Shown piece after piece: positions 36,966-47,300 of a stretch of DNA of 64,000 nucleotides. Source of the stretch: Chryseobacterium geocarposphaerae. Its GTDB lineage: Bacteria; Bacteroidota; Bacteroidia; Flavobacteriales; Weeksellaceae. Below the pieces are notes generated by a model that saw nothing but the letters and a program-made list of their open reading frames with translations, searched no databases and had not been told where the DNA came from. Within the stretch, counting starts at the first letter, position 1. Every line of letters starts with the position of its first letter. The stretch covers positions 620,001-684,000 of the forward strand of contig NZ_PGFD01000001.1 of NCBI RefSeq assembly GCF_002797535.1, written 5' to 3'. Made by a program: the position numbers and the translations under genes.

Positions 36966-37784
36966 TTATGGAATAGCGTCATGCACTTCATTCTTAAGCT
37001 GGTCTATAAAATGAGAGGGAGTCATGCCCATTTCTTTCTTAAAAGCGATCGCAAATACCTGTGGAGAGGCAAACCCGCATTCCTCAGCGAGATAACTGAT
37101 TTTATAGCCCCTGTAAACTGGTATTTCAGTTAGTTTATTAATAATATACCGGATACGGAGCCCGTTGATATACCCGTTGAAGTTTTTACCCGTATGGTTT
37201 TTGATGACTTCCGAAAGGTATTTGGTATTCGTATTCAGGTGATTGGAGAGCCAGGTAAGATTGATGTCTTTCCTTAAGAACTTTTCAGATTTCTCGAATT
37301 TGTTGATTTTTTTTATAATAGCATTATAGGTTTCGGCAGAGATGGAATGAATCGTTCTCATGGGATTGCTGGAAAGGTCAGTAGTCTGGGAATCCTGTAA
37401 AGAAACATTCTTATCATCACTTTGTTTTTGAAACAGATGAGAAATGTATTTTATAATGATGGATGAACCTTTTTCCTTCACCCGATAGGCCAGAAGCAGT
37501 ACAACAAATAATAACCCCATAGAGCACAGGCTAACCACTTTAGCCGTTATCTTAGGAGCATTATTAGAATCTCCGGTAATAAAAAAAGTTAAGGGAACTA
37601 CTAGACTATTCTTTTCATGCGCTAAAAGATAGGGGGAAGAGCCAAGATTCTGGGCCTGTACCTGAAAAGAACACAGAAAAACTGTTAAACCTAACAGGAA
37701 GGCTATGCGGAGTAGCAAACGGCGATGTATTTTTCCTTTGATAAGAAAAAAATCCTTTAGATAAAACAGAAAATGACAGTACAT
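36966..37784 (-). CDS. Membrane AraC regulator lacking TPRs
   Basis: The 272-residue protein keeps two hydrophobic segments (about 25-43 and 82-100, SLCSMGLLFVVLLLAYRV) and an AraC domain very close to that of the tandem regulators (LTWLSNHLNTNTKYLSEVI, KISYLAEECGFASPQVFAIA), but only about 40 residues stand where the TPR sensor should be. It is convergent with the tandem pair. Either it lost its sensor or it senses through a partner. The first hydrophobic part ends QVQAQ, like a signal peptide. The gap 37785-38463 upstream holds no gene I can support. Confidence 0.8.
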   Translation of the reverse strand: MYCHFLFYLKDFFLIKGKIHRRLLLRIAFLLGLTVFLCSFQVQAQNLGSSPYLLAHEKNSLVVPLTFFITGDSNNAPKITAKVVSLCSMGLLFVVLLLAYRVKEKGSSIIIKYISHLFQKQSDDKNVSLQDSQTTDLSSNPMRTIHSISAETYNAIIKKINKFEKSEKFLRKDINLTWLSNHLNTNTKYLSEVIKNHTGKNFNGYINGLRIRYIINKLTEIPVYRGYKISYLAEECGFASPQVFAIAFKKEMGMTPSHFIDQLKNEVHDAIP

Positions 37785-38463
37785 AGTTCTTAGTGAATAG
37801 TGTTGGTGTAGAGCAAACGGAATAGATCAACTAATTTTGCAAGCCAAAAATAACACCCTCAATAGGTATTACGGAAAACCTACATGGAATTTATTCTGAG
37901 ATAATTCCACGATTATTTTATGTAAAGAACTAAAAAACAGTATTCTTTATTTGTAAAATAGCCATTTACAATGAATTGTTGTCTACAGGATTTTCCACCA
38001 TTGATTTCTGGGATTATTCCATACTTACTTTCGCTTTTCATACCTTAGAAATTATCTTTGATGGTTTTTAAAAGATGGGGATAGCAATGAAAAATCCCTT
38101 TATCAGGATATATACTCAAAAAGTGATGGGCTAATTTATAGGTAGACTAAACATGATTATAGAAAGATTTTATTTCTAATAAAAAATTGCAAAGCGATTT
38201 TTACTTCTCACATATGCAGACAATAGATTTCGGTATTATTTACTACATAACGGTTACGGGCCGCCATTCTTTCAGGTTAATGAGGTTAAGATTTTAATAT
38301 TCAGATGGATATGATTTTTAAATAGAGGTTTTTTAATGAATGATTTCAGAAAAAATGGCATCATTTCTTTTTTTTCCGGCAAATATCCGTGTAATATTGC
38401 TTCACTTCATAAGGAGATATGTTCCCTTCTTACTTATGATGAAAAACTGTAAAACCACTTGTA

Positions 38464-39066
38464 ATGAGAAAAAATGAGAACCCAAATTTCATCAATGTGA
38501 GGCCGGAAGGTATCCCGTGGAAATTGGGTTTCTTTTTTTTGTGGGGATTCCTTCTCTTTTCGAATCCATTGTTTGCATTTGTGGCAACAGATTCGGAGGC
38601 ATTAGCCGATTCCATAAATGTCCAAAAAGAAGCTCAGCCAGAAGCTGTTCTGTATATTCAGAAAGGAGCTTTCGTATACGGAATGGAAAATATCACACAG
38701 ACCATTACCGATTCTCCTGTTACGGAGAAAATCACTCCCAAAACATTCCCTAAAAAGAAAAAAACGGCAGTTAAAAAAAAGGAAGCCAGGCAAAAAGCAG
38801 AAACGAAACTTCCAAAGCCTGAAATCTCTGTAGTACTTTCCACTCATCCTTCGGAAGAATCTTTCAGCCTGGGCAAAAACACATCTGCAGTAGCAACAAT
38901 TACGGTACATCAGACCTTAAAACTGGGCGTACAAACTCATGTTACAGACGTCTTGATTGTTCCGTTTTTAAATACAAATCCGCCCCATTCCTATATACCA
39001 TCTTCCATAAAAGATATTTTTGAAGAGCGTATTCTTACCCGTCCTCCTCCTTATTTTAATTTTTAA
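38464..39066 (+). CDS. Exported lysine-rich hypothetical protein (200 aa)
   Basis: Not recognised. A hydrophobic segment near residues 20-38 (KLGFFFLWGFLLFSNPLFAF) is a likely signal or anchor. After it come an acidic stretch, a strongly basic patch near 95-120 (FPKKKKTAVKKKEARQKAET) and a mixed C-terminus ending PPPYFNF. Several other frames are open here because of low complexity, but this one has the signal-like start and the longest run. It precedes the HU-like gene by 229 bases. Confidence 0.55.
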   Translation: MRKNENPNFINVRPEGIPWKLGFFFLWGFLLFSNPLFAFVATDSEALADSINVQKEAQPEAVLYIQKGAFVYGMENITQTITDSPVTEKITPKTFPKKKKTAVKKKEARQKAETKLPKPEISVVLSTHPSEESFSLGKNTSAVATITVHQTLKLGVQTHVTDVLIVPFLNTNPPHSYIPSSIKDIFEERILTRPPPYFNF

Positions 39067-39295
39067 GGTAAGAGAATTTACAAAATCATCAGCAGTACAG
39101 GAATCACATAAATAACAGTATGTAGTGGGTTAGTCTAAAACTTATCCTATCCATATTGTGTCACGCATAGAGAATTTACTGGCTGATATCCTTGTATAAC
39201 TTATCTATTGTCATTTATCATAAAATTCTGAATATAAGTTCTGAACTATTATCTGTCTTATGTCTAGATGATTAACTATATAAAACACAACACAA

Positions 39296-40030
39296 ATGCC
39301 TATTTTACACAAAATTAAAGCATATCTATACGATAACTTTCTTACTAAAGATAATCCCAACGATTTTATAGCCCGCACTGTGAGCGAGCGTTCACTCAAT
39401 GTAAAACAAATCTGTGAAGCTGCAGTTAATCGTGGCGGGGCTGATGTAACTGCTGCAGCGATGGAGCATGCTACCGAGCTGTTCCTGAAAGAAATGGCGT
39501 ACCAGCTTTGTGATGGGTATTCCATTAATACAGGGTATTTCACGGCAGGTACACTGATCCGTGGAGTATTTGACAGCCCTTCCGAGACCTTCAACAGTGA
39601 TAAACATACCATTCTTTTTCAGTTTAATCAGGGGGAAAAGTTAAGAGCAGAAATTCCGAATATTGAAATCAATATTCTGGGAGTGGCAGACTCATCTTCT
39701 ATCATTCTGCAGGTGACTGATGTTAAAAGCGGCACGGTGAACGATCTTCTGACACCGGGAAAAAACCTGAAAATCAGTGGAAACAAGATTAAAATAGCAG
39801 GAGAAAACCCGGCGAACGGGATATTCTTCGTGAATACCTCCACCAGCACTCGTACACAGGTAGAGATAAATGATATCGTTACCAATAATCCTTCCGAGCT
39901 TATTGTAGTAATCCCGGATCTTCAACCGGGTACTTATCAGTTGGAAGTCGTTACTCAGTATTCAGGGGGAAGTAATTTACTGAAAGAGCCTCGAACCACA
40001 GAGTTGAAAAAAGAGCTTACTGTAGAATAA
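39296..40030 (+). CDS. HU-like DNA-binding protein with DUF4469 domain
   Basis: The 244-residue protein has an HU-type DNA-binding half (about 1-125: RTVSERSLNVKQICEAAVNR, AMEHATELFLKEMAYQL, GVFDSPSETFN) and an Ig-like DUF4469 half (about 128-244: VNDLLTPGKNLKISGNKIKI, PSELIVVIPDLQPGTYQLEV). This combination is known in Bacteroidetes, with multiple copies per genome and no established function. It has no signal peptide. It sits directly upstream of the palindromic repeat field and the GIY-YIG gene. Confidence 0.85.
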   Translation: MPILHKIKAYLYDNFLTKDNPNDFIARTVSERSLNVKQICEAAVNRGGADVTAAAMEHATELFLKEMAYQLCDGYSINTGYFTAGTLIRGVFDSPSETFNSDKHTILFQFNQGEKLRAEIPNIEINILGVADSSSIILQVTDVKSGTVNDLLTPGKNLKISGNKIKIAGENPANGIFFVNTSTSTRTQVEINDIVTNNPSELIVVIPDLQPGTYQLEVVTQYSGGSNLLKEPRTTELKKELTVE

Positions 40031-40171
40031 ATCTTCATCATCCAATATGCTGCATTCGCTCGATACAAGAACTTGCATCCGGGTTGTACTAGAGGGGCCA
40101 CTCGGGCGATACTAAGGGCTAAAGCAGGACGGTTTTAATAAATATAATAATAAACCATGTCATTGGAACCA

Positions 40172-40399
40172 TATCATCCCGAGGAACCGAGGGATCTGTT
40201 GAAAGATATTTCGACAAGCTCAATATGACAGAGGTATCCATCTCAGAAAGGAAATTTCTTAAAGAGAGACCCTGTCATCCCGAGGAACCGAGGGATCTCA
40301 TGATGGAAAGATGCTTCCTTCGTCAGCATGACAAAGCGATAATAAGGTAACCCCCTGTCATCCTGAGCGTACAGCGTAGCGGAACAGCCGAAGGATCTA
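40172..40399 (+). repeat. Modular palindromic repeats, cluster 1 (three units)
   Basis: Units at 40172-40230, 40273-40333 and 40356-40399. Full units run from TGTCAT to ATGACA and contain a left and a right hairpin. The first is left type 1 plus right type 2, the second left type 1 plus right type 1. The third is a left type 2 half only; it stops 14 bases before the GIY-YIG start codon. Fragments related to them may lie at 40060-40140. Confidence 0.85.
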
Positions 40400-40413
40400 T
40401 AAAAAAGAAAACC

Positions 40414-40722
40414 ATGTATAAAACCAAAGGAACACATAACTACTATATCTACATCCTTACCAACAAAAACAAAACGGTTTTATACATAGGTGTTACCAAC
40501 AGCTTGAAAGAAAGGTTATACTGGCACCAAAACCCAGATCCGGTTACCCGGCATTTCACGCACAAGTATAGCTGCTGTCATCTGATCTACTATGAAGATT
40601 TTAAAGATATAGATGAAGCTATCAAGAGAGAAAAGCAGCTGAAAGGATGGAGAAGAGAAAAGAAAGAAATACTAATCAATGAATTTAATCCTGAATGGAA
40701 ATTTTTAAATAATGAAATATGA
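40414..40722 (+). CDS. GIY-YIG endonuclease-family protein (102 aa)
   Basis: The small protein has the single GIY-YIG domain: YYIYILTN (Tyr11/Tyr13), LYIGVTN (24-26), the catalytic-type Arg34 in LKERLYWH, His38, and the metal-binding glutamate in EAIKREKQLKGW (near Glu73), with the tail NEFNPEW. The family nicks or cuts DNA in one metal-dependent step. Stand-alone copies of this short type are frequent in Bacteroidetes, role unknown. This gene is enclosed by modular palindromic repeats, beginning 14 bases after a half unit, which hints at a link between the protein and the repeats. Confidence 0.85.
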   Translation: MYKTKGTHNYYIYILTNKNKTVLYIGVTNSLKERLYWHQNPDPVTRHFTHKYSCCHLIYYEDFKDIDEAIKREKQLKGWRREKKEILINEFNPEWKFLNNEI

Positions 40723-40843
40723 GAATTAACAAGGTAAAAAAAGGTCTTCAATGGTTCAATAAAATAAGAGAATCTCCGGCATAATGGGTTGCCATCCATA
40801 AGCTACTTTCATCTGAGGAAAAGAACTCTTTTAAAGAGCACTC

Positions 40844-41350
40844 TGTCATCCCGAGGAACTGAGGGATCTCATGAGAAAGATATTTCGACAAGCTCAATAT
40901 GACAGTCGTGTCACCCTAGGTAAGGAACTCTTTCAAAGGACACTCTGTCATCCCGAGGAACCGAGGGATCTCATAACGAAAAGATGCTTCCTTCGTCAGC
41001 ATGACAAGACGGTCAATAGCAAACCCTGTCATCTCTAAGCGTGCAGCGCAGCGACACAGCCGAAGAATCTGTTGATGAAGAAAAAGATATTTCGGCAAGC
41101 TCAATATGACAAGCGTGATCCCGGTAAAAGAATTCTCTTTAAGAGATATTCTGTCATCCCGAGGAATCGAGGGATCTCATGATGAAAAGATGCTTCCTTC
41201 GTCAGCATGACAAAGCGGTAATAAACAACCCCCTGTCATCCTGAGCGTGCAGCACAGCGGAACAGCCGAAGGATCTGTTGATGAAAGGAAAAGATATTTC
41301 GGCAAGCTCAATATGACAGTCGTGTCATCCCGAGGAATCGAGGGATCTGT
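40844..41350 (+). repeat. Modular palindromic repeats, cluster 2 (six units)
   Basis: Units at 40844-40904, 40946-41006, 41027-41111, 41152-41212, 41234-41318 and a left half at 41323-41350. Left type 1 (ATCCC...GGGAT hairpin) pairs with right type 2 in the first and right type 1 in the second and fourth. The third and fifth have left type 2 (about 43 bases, AGCGTGCAGC) with right type 2 (ATATT...AATAT). Flanks such as AACTCTTTNAAAG before three units are also repeated, so larger blocks of about 200-300 bases were duplicated. The cluster ends 38 bases before the 2506-residue gene. Confidence 0.85.
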
Positions 41351-41388
41351 CTATAGAAAAAACAACATTAAAATTAATAATCAAAAGT

Positions 41389-44300
41389 ATGAAGAAACAA
41401 AACCTCTTTTTAATCGTATTGCTCTTTTTGGGGAATATGATTATTTACGCACAATGTAGCGTAAATGCAGGGGGAAATGCCACAATATGTGGTACTTCCT
41501 ACACCTTACAGGGAACCTCGTCGGGCAGTACGAGCGGAACACCGGTCTGGACACTCGTCTCCAAGCCTTCGGGGGCACCCGATCCGGTGTTCAGTAATGT
41601 AAACTCCCTTACGCCCAATGTAACAGGAATGACATTCCCCGGAAATTATGTATTTCAGGTGGCGCAGAACTGTAGTCCTTCCGGTACGGTAACTTCACAG
41701 GTGACCATTACGGCGCCGGGAGATGTATCTACCTTTACCGCAGGGCCGGATATTACCGGAATACCCGCAACTACGGGGGTAGCTACACTTAATGCTACCA
41801 TTCCGGCAGGATACACCGCTTCATGGACGTATTATAACATTTTCAGTTATGAATTCAACGGTAATGTTAATACAAACAATGCTATCATGAGCAACACAAC
41901 AACAGCAACTCCAACATTAACGCTTACCAATAAGTCTGATCATACCATCGACCCTGCGTACCGTGCTGTTTTAAGAATCACTTCGATTAATAACTCTTCA
42001 TGTTGGTATGAGGATGATGCGATCGTCAGATTCACTCCCAATCCGGATATGGTATTTCCGACTACTTATAATCAGTGTATAGCACCAGGTACTACGGGCG
42101 CTTCGTTTTATTATGATGCCAGCTCAACTTCACCCAAATTTTCAACATCAACTACTAACTCGTCGGGAAATACTTCTTTTGGAACAACAGTTACCATGGC
42201 TGTGGTAAGTCAGCCAGCTGGAGGAAATATTCAATATTCCCGTATGGAGAACGGTAGACTTTATTTCTCGGGAATTACAGCTACGGGATCTTATGTATTT
42301 GATCTTACCATTTCAAACTCCATAGGCAGTTTTACAAAAAGACTTACTTATAACTTTAACGGTTATCAGCCTAATGCCATAACTTTCGTAGACCCTGCAT
42401 ATCCTAACCAGACAGAACTCTACAGTGCCGGTAGTTCGGGAGGTGTGGTATTTTGTAACATGGCAGGATCTACGAGTCCTATTACTTTTTACTATAAACT
42501 CAACTCTGCAGATCCACCTACACTTACAGATGTTGTAGCGTCTTCCGGAACAATACCTGCAGGAGGTGCACCATCAATTGTACAAGGTGGAGCGGGTACT
42601 GCAAATAGAAGTGTAACCCTTACACCACCGTCGGGAGGATGGAGAGTAGGAACCTATAGATTTAGTATTACTCTTTCTGCGGCCGGAGGCTGTACAAGAC
42701 AGCATCTTTTTTATGTTCATATTTCAGATAATGCCCGTCCTGCAGTAAATGTAGACAATATTACAGTATGCTATCCGGGTTCAGGTGTAGTATCAGCAAC
42801 TGTACCATTACCAGCAGCTTATATAGCTCCAACGTCTAACCCAAGTTATCTTCAGGGGTATGGAGGGCGTTATGATTTCACTGTAGTGTCTACGCCAGCA
42901 GGGGCTGCTGCACCAACTTTTGAGGCTACCTCTTTCAGAACACTTACCAGCACATCTACTGTGATAAGTAACCTAAACAAAGAGGGAGAATATGTCTTCA
43001 AAATAAAGGCCATAGGTAATGGTTCCGGAAAAATTTTGACCGATGAATATGCATGTTCAGGAACTTCGTTAGAAGATACATTCTCCGTATTTGTATCAGC
43101 ACAAGTGGGAGCCAATGCCGGATCTGCACAAACTTTGGTGGGAACAACCCAGACTACTTTTAATGGAAACAATCCGGGAGTTGCTACGGGGACATGGACA
43201 CTGCTGACCAAACCTGCAGGTGCTACCGATCCGGTAATTGCAACGCCATCGGCCTACAATACCAATGTTACGGGCTTTAATACTCCGGGAACCTATACCT
43301 TCAGATGGACCGTGACTACAGGTACTTGTAACAGTACAAGTGATTTGACAGTGAATGTCATGACTGCCGCCGCAGGTGGTGTAGCTGGAGCAGATTTCTG
43401 GGTGAAATCAGATGATGCGGGAACTATTGCTACAGCATGGAAAGACCAGTCTGTGAATGCAGATGATATCCCCAATGTAGGAGGGATTACCCTTTCTCCT
43501 GCTGATAGAGCGCATAACTTCCATCCCTATACGACCGGATATTCTGCTTCAAAATACTTTTATAATACAAATAGTGACCTAAATTCAACTAATAACTATT
43601 TGGATCCGTCAATGAGAAGCTCGGTTTCTGTATTCTCGGCAGTTAGACCGACATCTGCGAATGGAACAGGTCGTATTACAGGAATTGATGACGATGCGAA
43701 TGCCTCTGAACCAGGGATTTCTATTAATTCAGGAAACCCTCACATATACAAGTATTTTGGAAATGGTGGACCCCAGGCAAACAGTAATACGATGAGTGCT
43801 GCTAATGCGTTTACGGTAAATAAAACTTCAGTATTTTCTGCAATTCAGGATCAGGCACTTAACTCAGGAGCAGGAGAAAGACGACTTGGGTTAGACGGAA
43901 TCTATGAAACCTTTAATTTGGGTACTACAACAAATACTTTTAATGTACTTGGAAAACACCTAAAAATAGGGTATGCTGGTTGGGATTCTCCAGGTGCTTT
44001 TCCTGGTGACATTATGGAAGTTTTATGGTTCAAAAGAGCACTTACAACTAATGAGCAATCGAGGGTTAATTCTTACCTTGCTGTAAAGAACGGTACTACC
44101 TTAAACGAAAATTATCTTTCTACAGCCAGCAACGTAGTTTGGGACATAACTAATAATACCGGTTATAATAATAATATCTTTGGTATTGCAAGAGATAATA
44201 TTACAGCGTTGCATCAAAAGCAATCAGGAAGTGTGAATGATGCACAAAAACTTGTGATCTCTACAACTGGATTTGCTGATAGCAATGCTGCTAACAGTGC

Positions 44301-47300
44301 AGGATTGGCCAATGACCTGCAATACCTGATGGCAGGAGATAATGGTTTAAAGCAAAGCTTAACAATACCATTGGCTTACGCGGCAGGTTCTAATGGGACA
44401 ACTAACTACCGTTTTGAATCGATCTGGAAAGCACAGAATACAGGAAATGTAGGAACCGTAACTGTGGCATGGCCTAAAGGCGTGAAAAATCTGTACCTGG
44501 TACAATCTCCGGATGCGGCTTTTGACGGAACAGATACCTTTACTCCAATGGTTACGGAAGTTACTGTAAACGGAGTGGTATACAATACAGCTAATGTAAC
44601 ATTATCAAACGGGCAGTATTTTACTTTTGCAGGGTATATGTATGCTCCGGGAGGAGTATTTTCAGCAGCTTGGTATAGAGCTGATGCAGCCAATACTTTG
44701 TTTTCGGATGCTGGTACTACCAATGCAACAGATGCTTCAACAGTACAACAGTGGAATGAGTTCAATGGTAAACCATTCCCATTATCTCAGGCTACAGTAA
44801 CCCTAAGACCTGAGTTTTCAAATGCTACAACATTAGTAAACTTCAACCCTACTGTAAATTATACAACAGCTAATAAATGGTTGCAGTATGACGGAAATAC
44901 ACTGGGAAATATCATAGATAGAAGTACAGGAACATTATTTTCTGCAGGGAGTACAACAGGTACCACAGCCTTTTTTGGCTTTGGAGTGTCGGGAGCAACA
45001 AATACAATGGATGACCCGGGATTATATAATTTTACCGGGAACAAATTTTTATTCTATCCGATACTTGGAGAATATGACCCTGTTAGTACCTACACGATTA
45101 ACGGCCCATATATTGGAGGAGGTACCTGGCAAAATGGCGCAGGTGTTGGCGGAAACAATGCGGTTGATATTACCTTAAACGGTTTCCATCAGACGTACAA
45201 CACGAATATTTCAAATGTAAACATAGCAGCTAACCGAAATGCATTGATGGCAGGAGGAGCAGAAACATCAGTAGCCTTCCAGCAAAATGAAATGATCGTA
45301 TTTCCAACCAAACTTACCGATGTAGAAGTAAATAAAGTAGAATCTTATCTTGCTGTGAAATATGGTCAAACTCTCAGCAAGGAACAGAACAGAAATTACT
45401 TGAACTCTACAGGCGCAGTGGTTTGGGATGGATCTGTCATCGATTACTATAATAATGTTTTCGGAATAGCAAGAGATGATATTTCAGCATTACACCAAAA
45501 ACAATCCCGAAGTATAAATGATGGGCAAAAGCTTATTATAGGTGCGGGAAGCTCATTGACTAATACCAATGCGGCCAATACCAACAGCCTTGCAGAAGGA
45601 CAATTCCTGATGACGGGGGATAACGGTCTTTTCCAAGGGCTAAAAACGCCGTTGGCTTACACTGCAGGTTCTAATGGAGCAACGAATTACCGTTTTGAAT
45701 CGATCTGGAAAGTACAGAATACAGGAAGTGTAGGCTCCGTAACGGTGGCATGGCCTAAAGGCGTGAAGAATCTGTATCTGGTACAATCTCCGGATGCTGT
45801 TTTCGACGGAACAGATACTTTTACTCCTATGATTACAGAGGTTACTGTAAATGGAGTAGTATATAACACCGCAAACGTTACGCTGGGGAATGGACAATTC
45901 TTCACCTTTGCAGGTTTCGGAAATGCTCCTGGAGGAGTTGCCAACGGATTATCTTACTGGTACAGAGCTGATAAAAATGTGGCCAACACAGGTGCTGCAA
46001 CAGACGTTACCGGATGGACAGATGTTTGGAACGGAACTACAGTAGCGCAGTTAGGAACAAATACCTTACCGAAATATGTATTGGGAGCATCCAATTATTT
46101 CAACTTTAACCCGGGAATTAATTTTACAGCAAATACACAGACATTAGGAAATAACACCGTACGTACATTGACGAGTTTAAATTATGACGTATTTACTTTC
46201 ACTAAAGAAGGCTTAACTGGATCAGGGTTTCCAAGATTATTTAGTACCGGGATGGACAATACCACAACCAATGATCAAAACTGGGATGGGTTTGGTATTT
46301 GGCCGGCAAGCACTAACCTTGAAAGAAGACCTTATGGTGGGGGGACACAATACCCGGCGGTAGCTCCCGCTTTCAGTGCAACTATACCAAGCATTATGTA
46401 TTTTAGAAATACAAATACAGCTACCAGCAAAGGCTTGAATGGTGCTGCTATGGCGACAGCGACTAATTTTAATGCTGTAGGAAATATGTTTGGCGGACAT
46501 ATTTTTGGAGACACACGTTTTTCATCAAATGGAAGTGATAATTCAGGATTTACGGGACATATAGGAGAAACTATCGTTTACGGAGCGGGTACCCTGTCTG
46601 ATATAGAACGGAGAAGAGTTGATTCCTATCTTGCCATTAAGTATGGTATTACCTTAGGACAGGTAAATACAGACCATTACCTGGATACTGACGGAAATAT
46701 TGTATGGAACGGAACAACCAATACAACATACAATAATAATATTTTCGGGGTAGGAAGAGATGATATTGAGATTCTGGAACAGAAAGTTTCAAAAAGTGTT
46801 AATGCAGGAACCATTCTTACGGTGGCAACAACCAATGATTTCATCAATCCAAATCAGGATGCGGCACGTACAGGATTTACCAATGATAAGACGTATTTGG
46901 TATTAGGAGATAATAACAATACGAATCTTGCAGTAAACAGCATTACGGTAAATGGCTATACAGGAGCATCACGTATCCAGAGACAATGGCTGGCACAGCC
47001 TACCAATGCTGTTGGTACAGTAAACTTCGGGGTAGACCTTAGTTCTTACGGGGCAGGTTTTGGAAGTGGTGATCACGTAAAAATGATAGTGGCAGATGAT
47101 GCTGCATTTACAGCTAATGTAGTGTATGTGAGTGGAGCCTACGATGCCACCAGTGGAAAATGGGTACATCCTTATAGTTTCGCAGCGGGGCAAAATAAGT
47201 ATATTACTTATGTAACAGTAGACGAGACATCTTGTACAACAGGCTGTAATGACAACGCCTACCTGACTGCTAGTGACCCGAATACCATAGAGTATGATAA

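Noticed and set aside
38602..38910. 102-codon minus-strand ORF rich in Cys and Phe
   Set aside because: It is the complement of the lysine-rich gene at 38464 and its composition is that of a mirror frame.
40172..41350. CRISPR array
   Set aside because: The units vary in length and content, spacing is irregular, and the units are palindromic mosaics instead of identical repeats with unique spacers; no cas genes are near.
41247..41459. A 70-codon ORF across the repeat field and the start of the giant gene
   Set aside because: It is read through palindromic repeats and overlaps the signal peptide of the giant gene in another frame.
44406..45944. Minus-strand ORFs of 85-119 codons that look alike
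   Set aside because: Their resemblance comes only from the duplicated DNA of the giant gene on the other strand.
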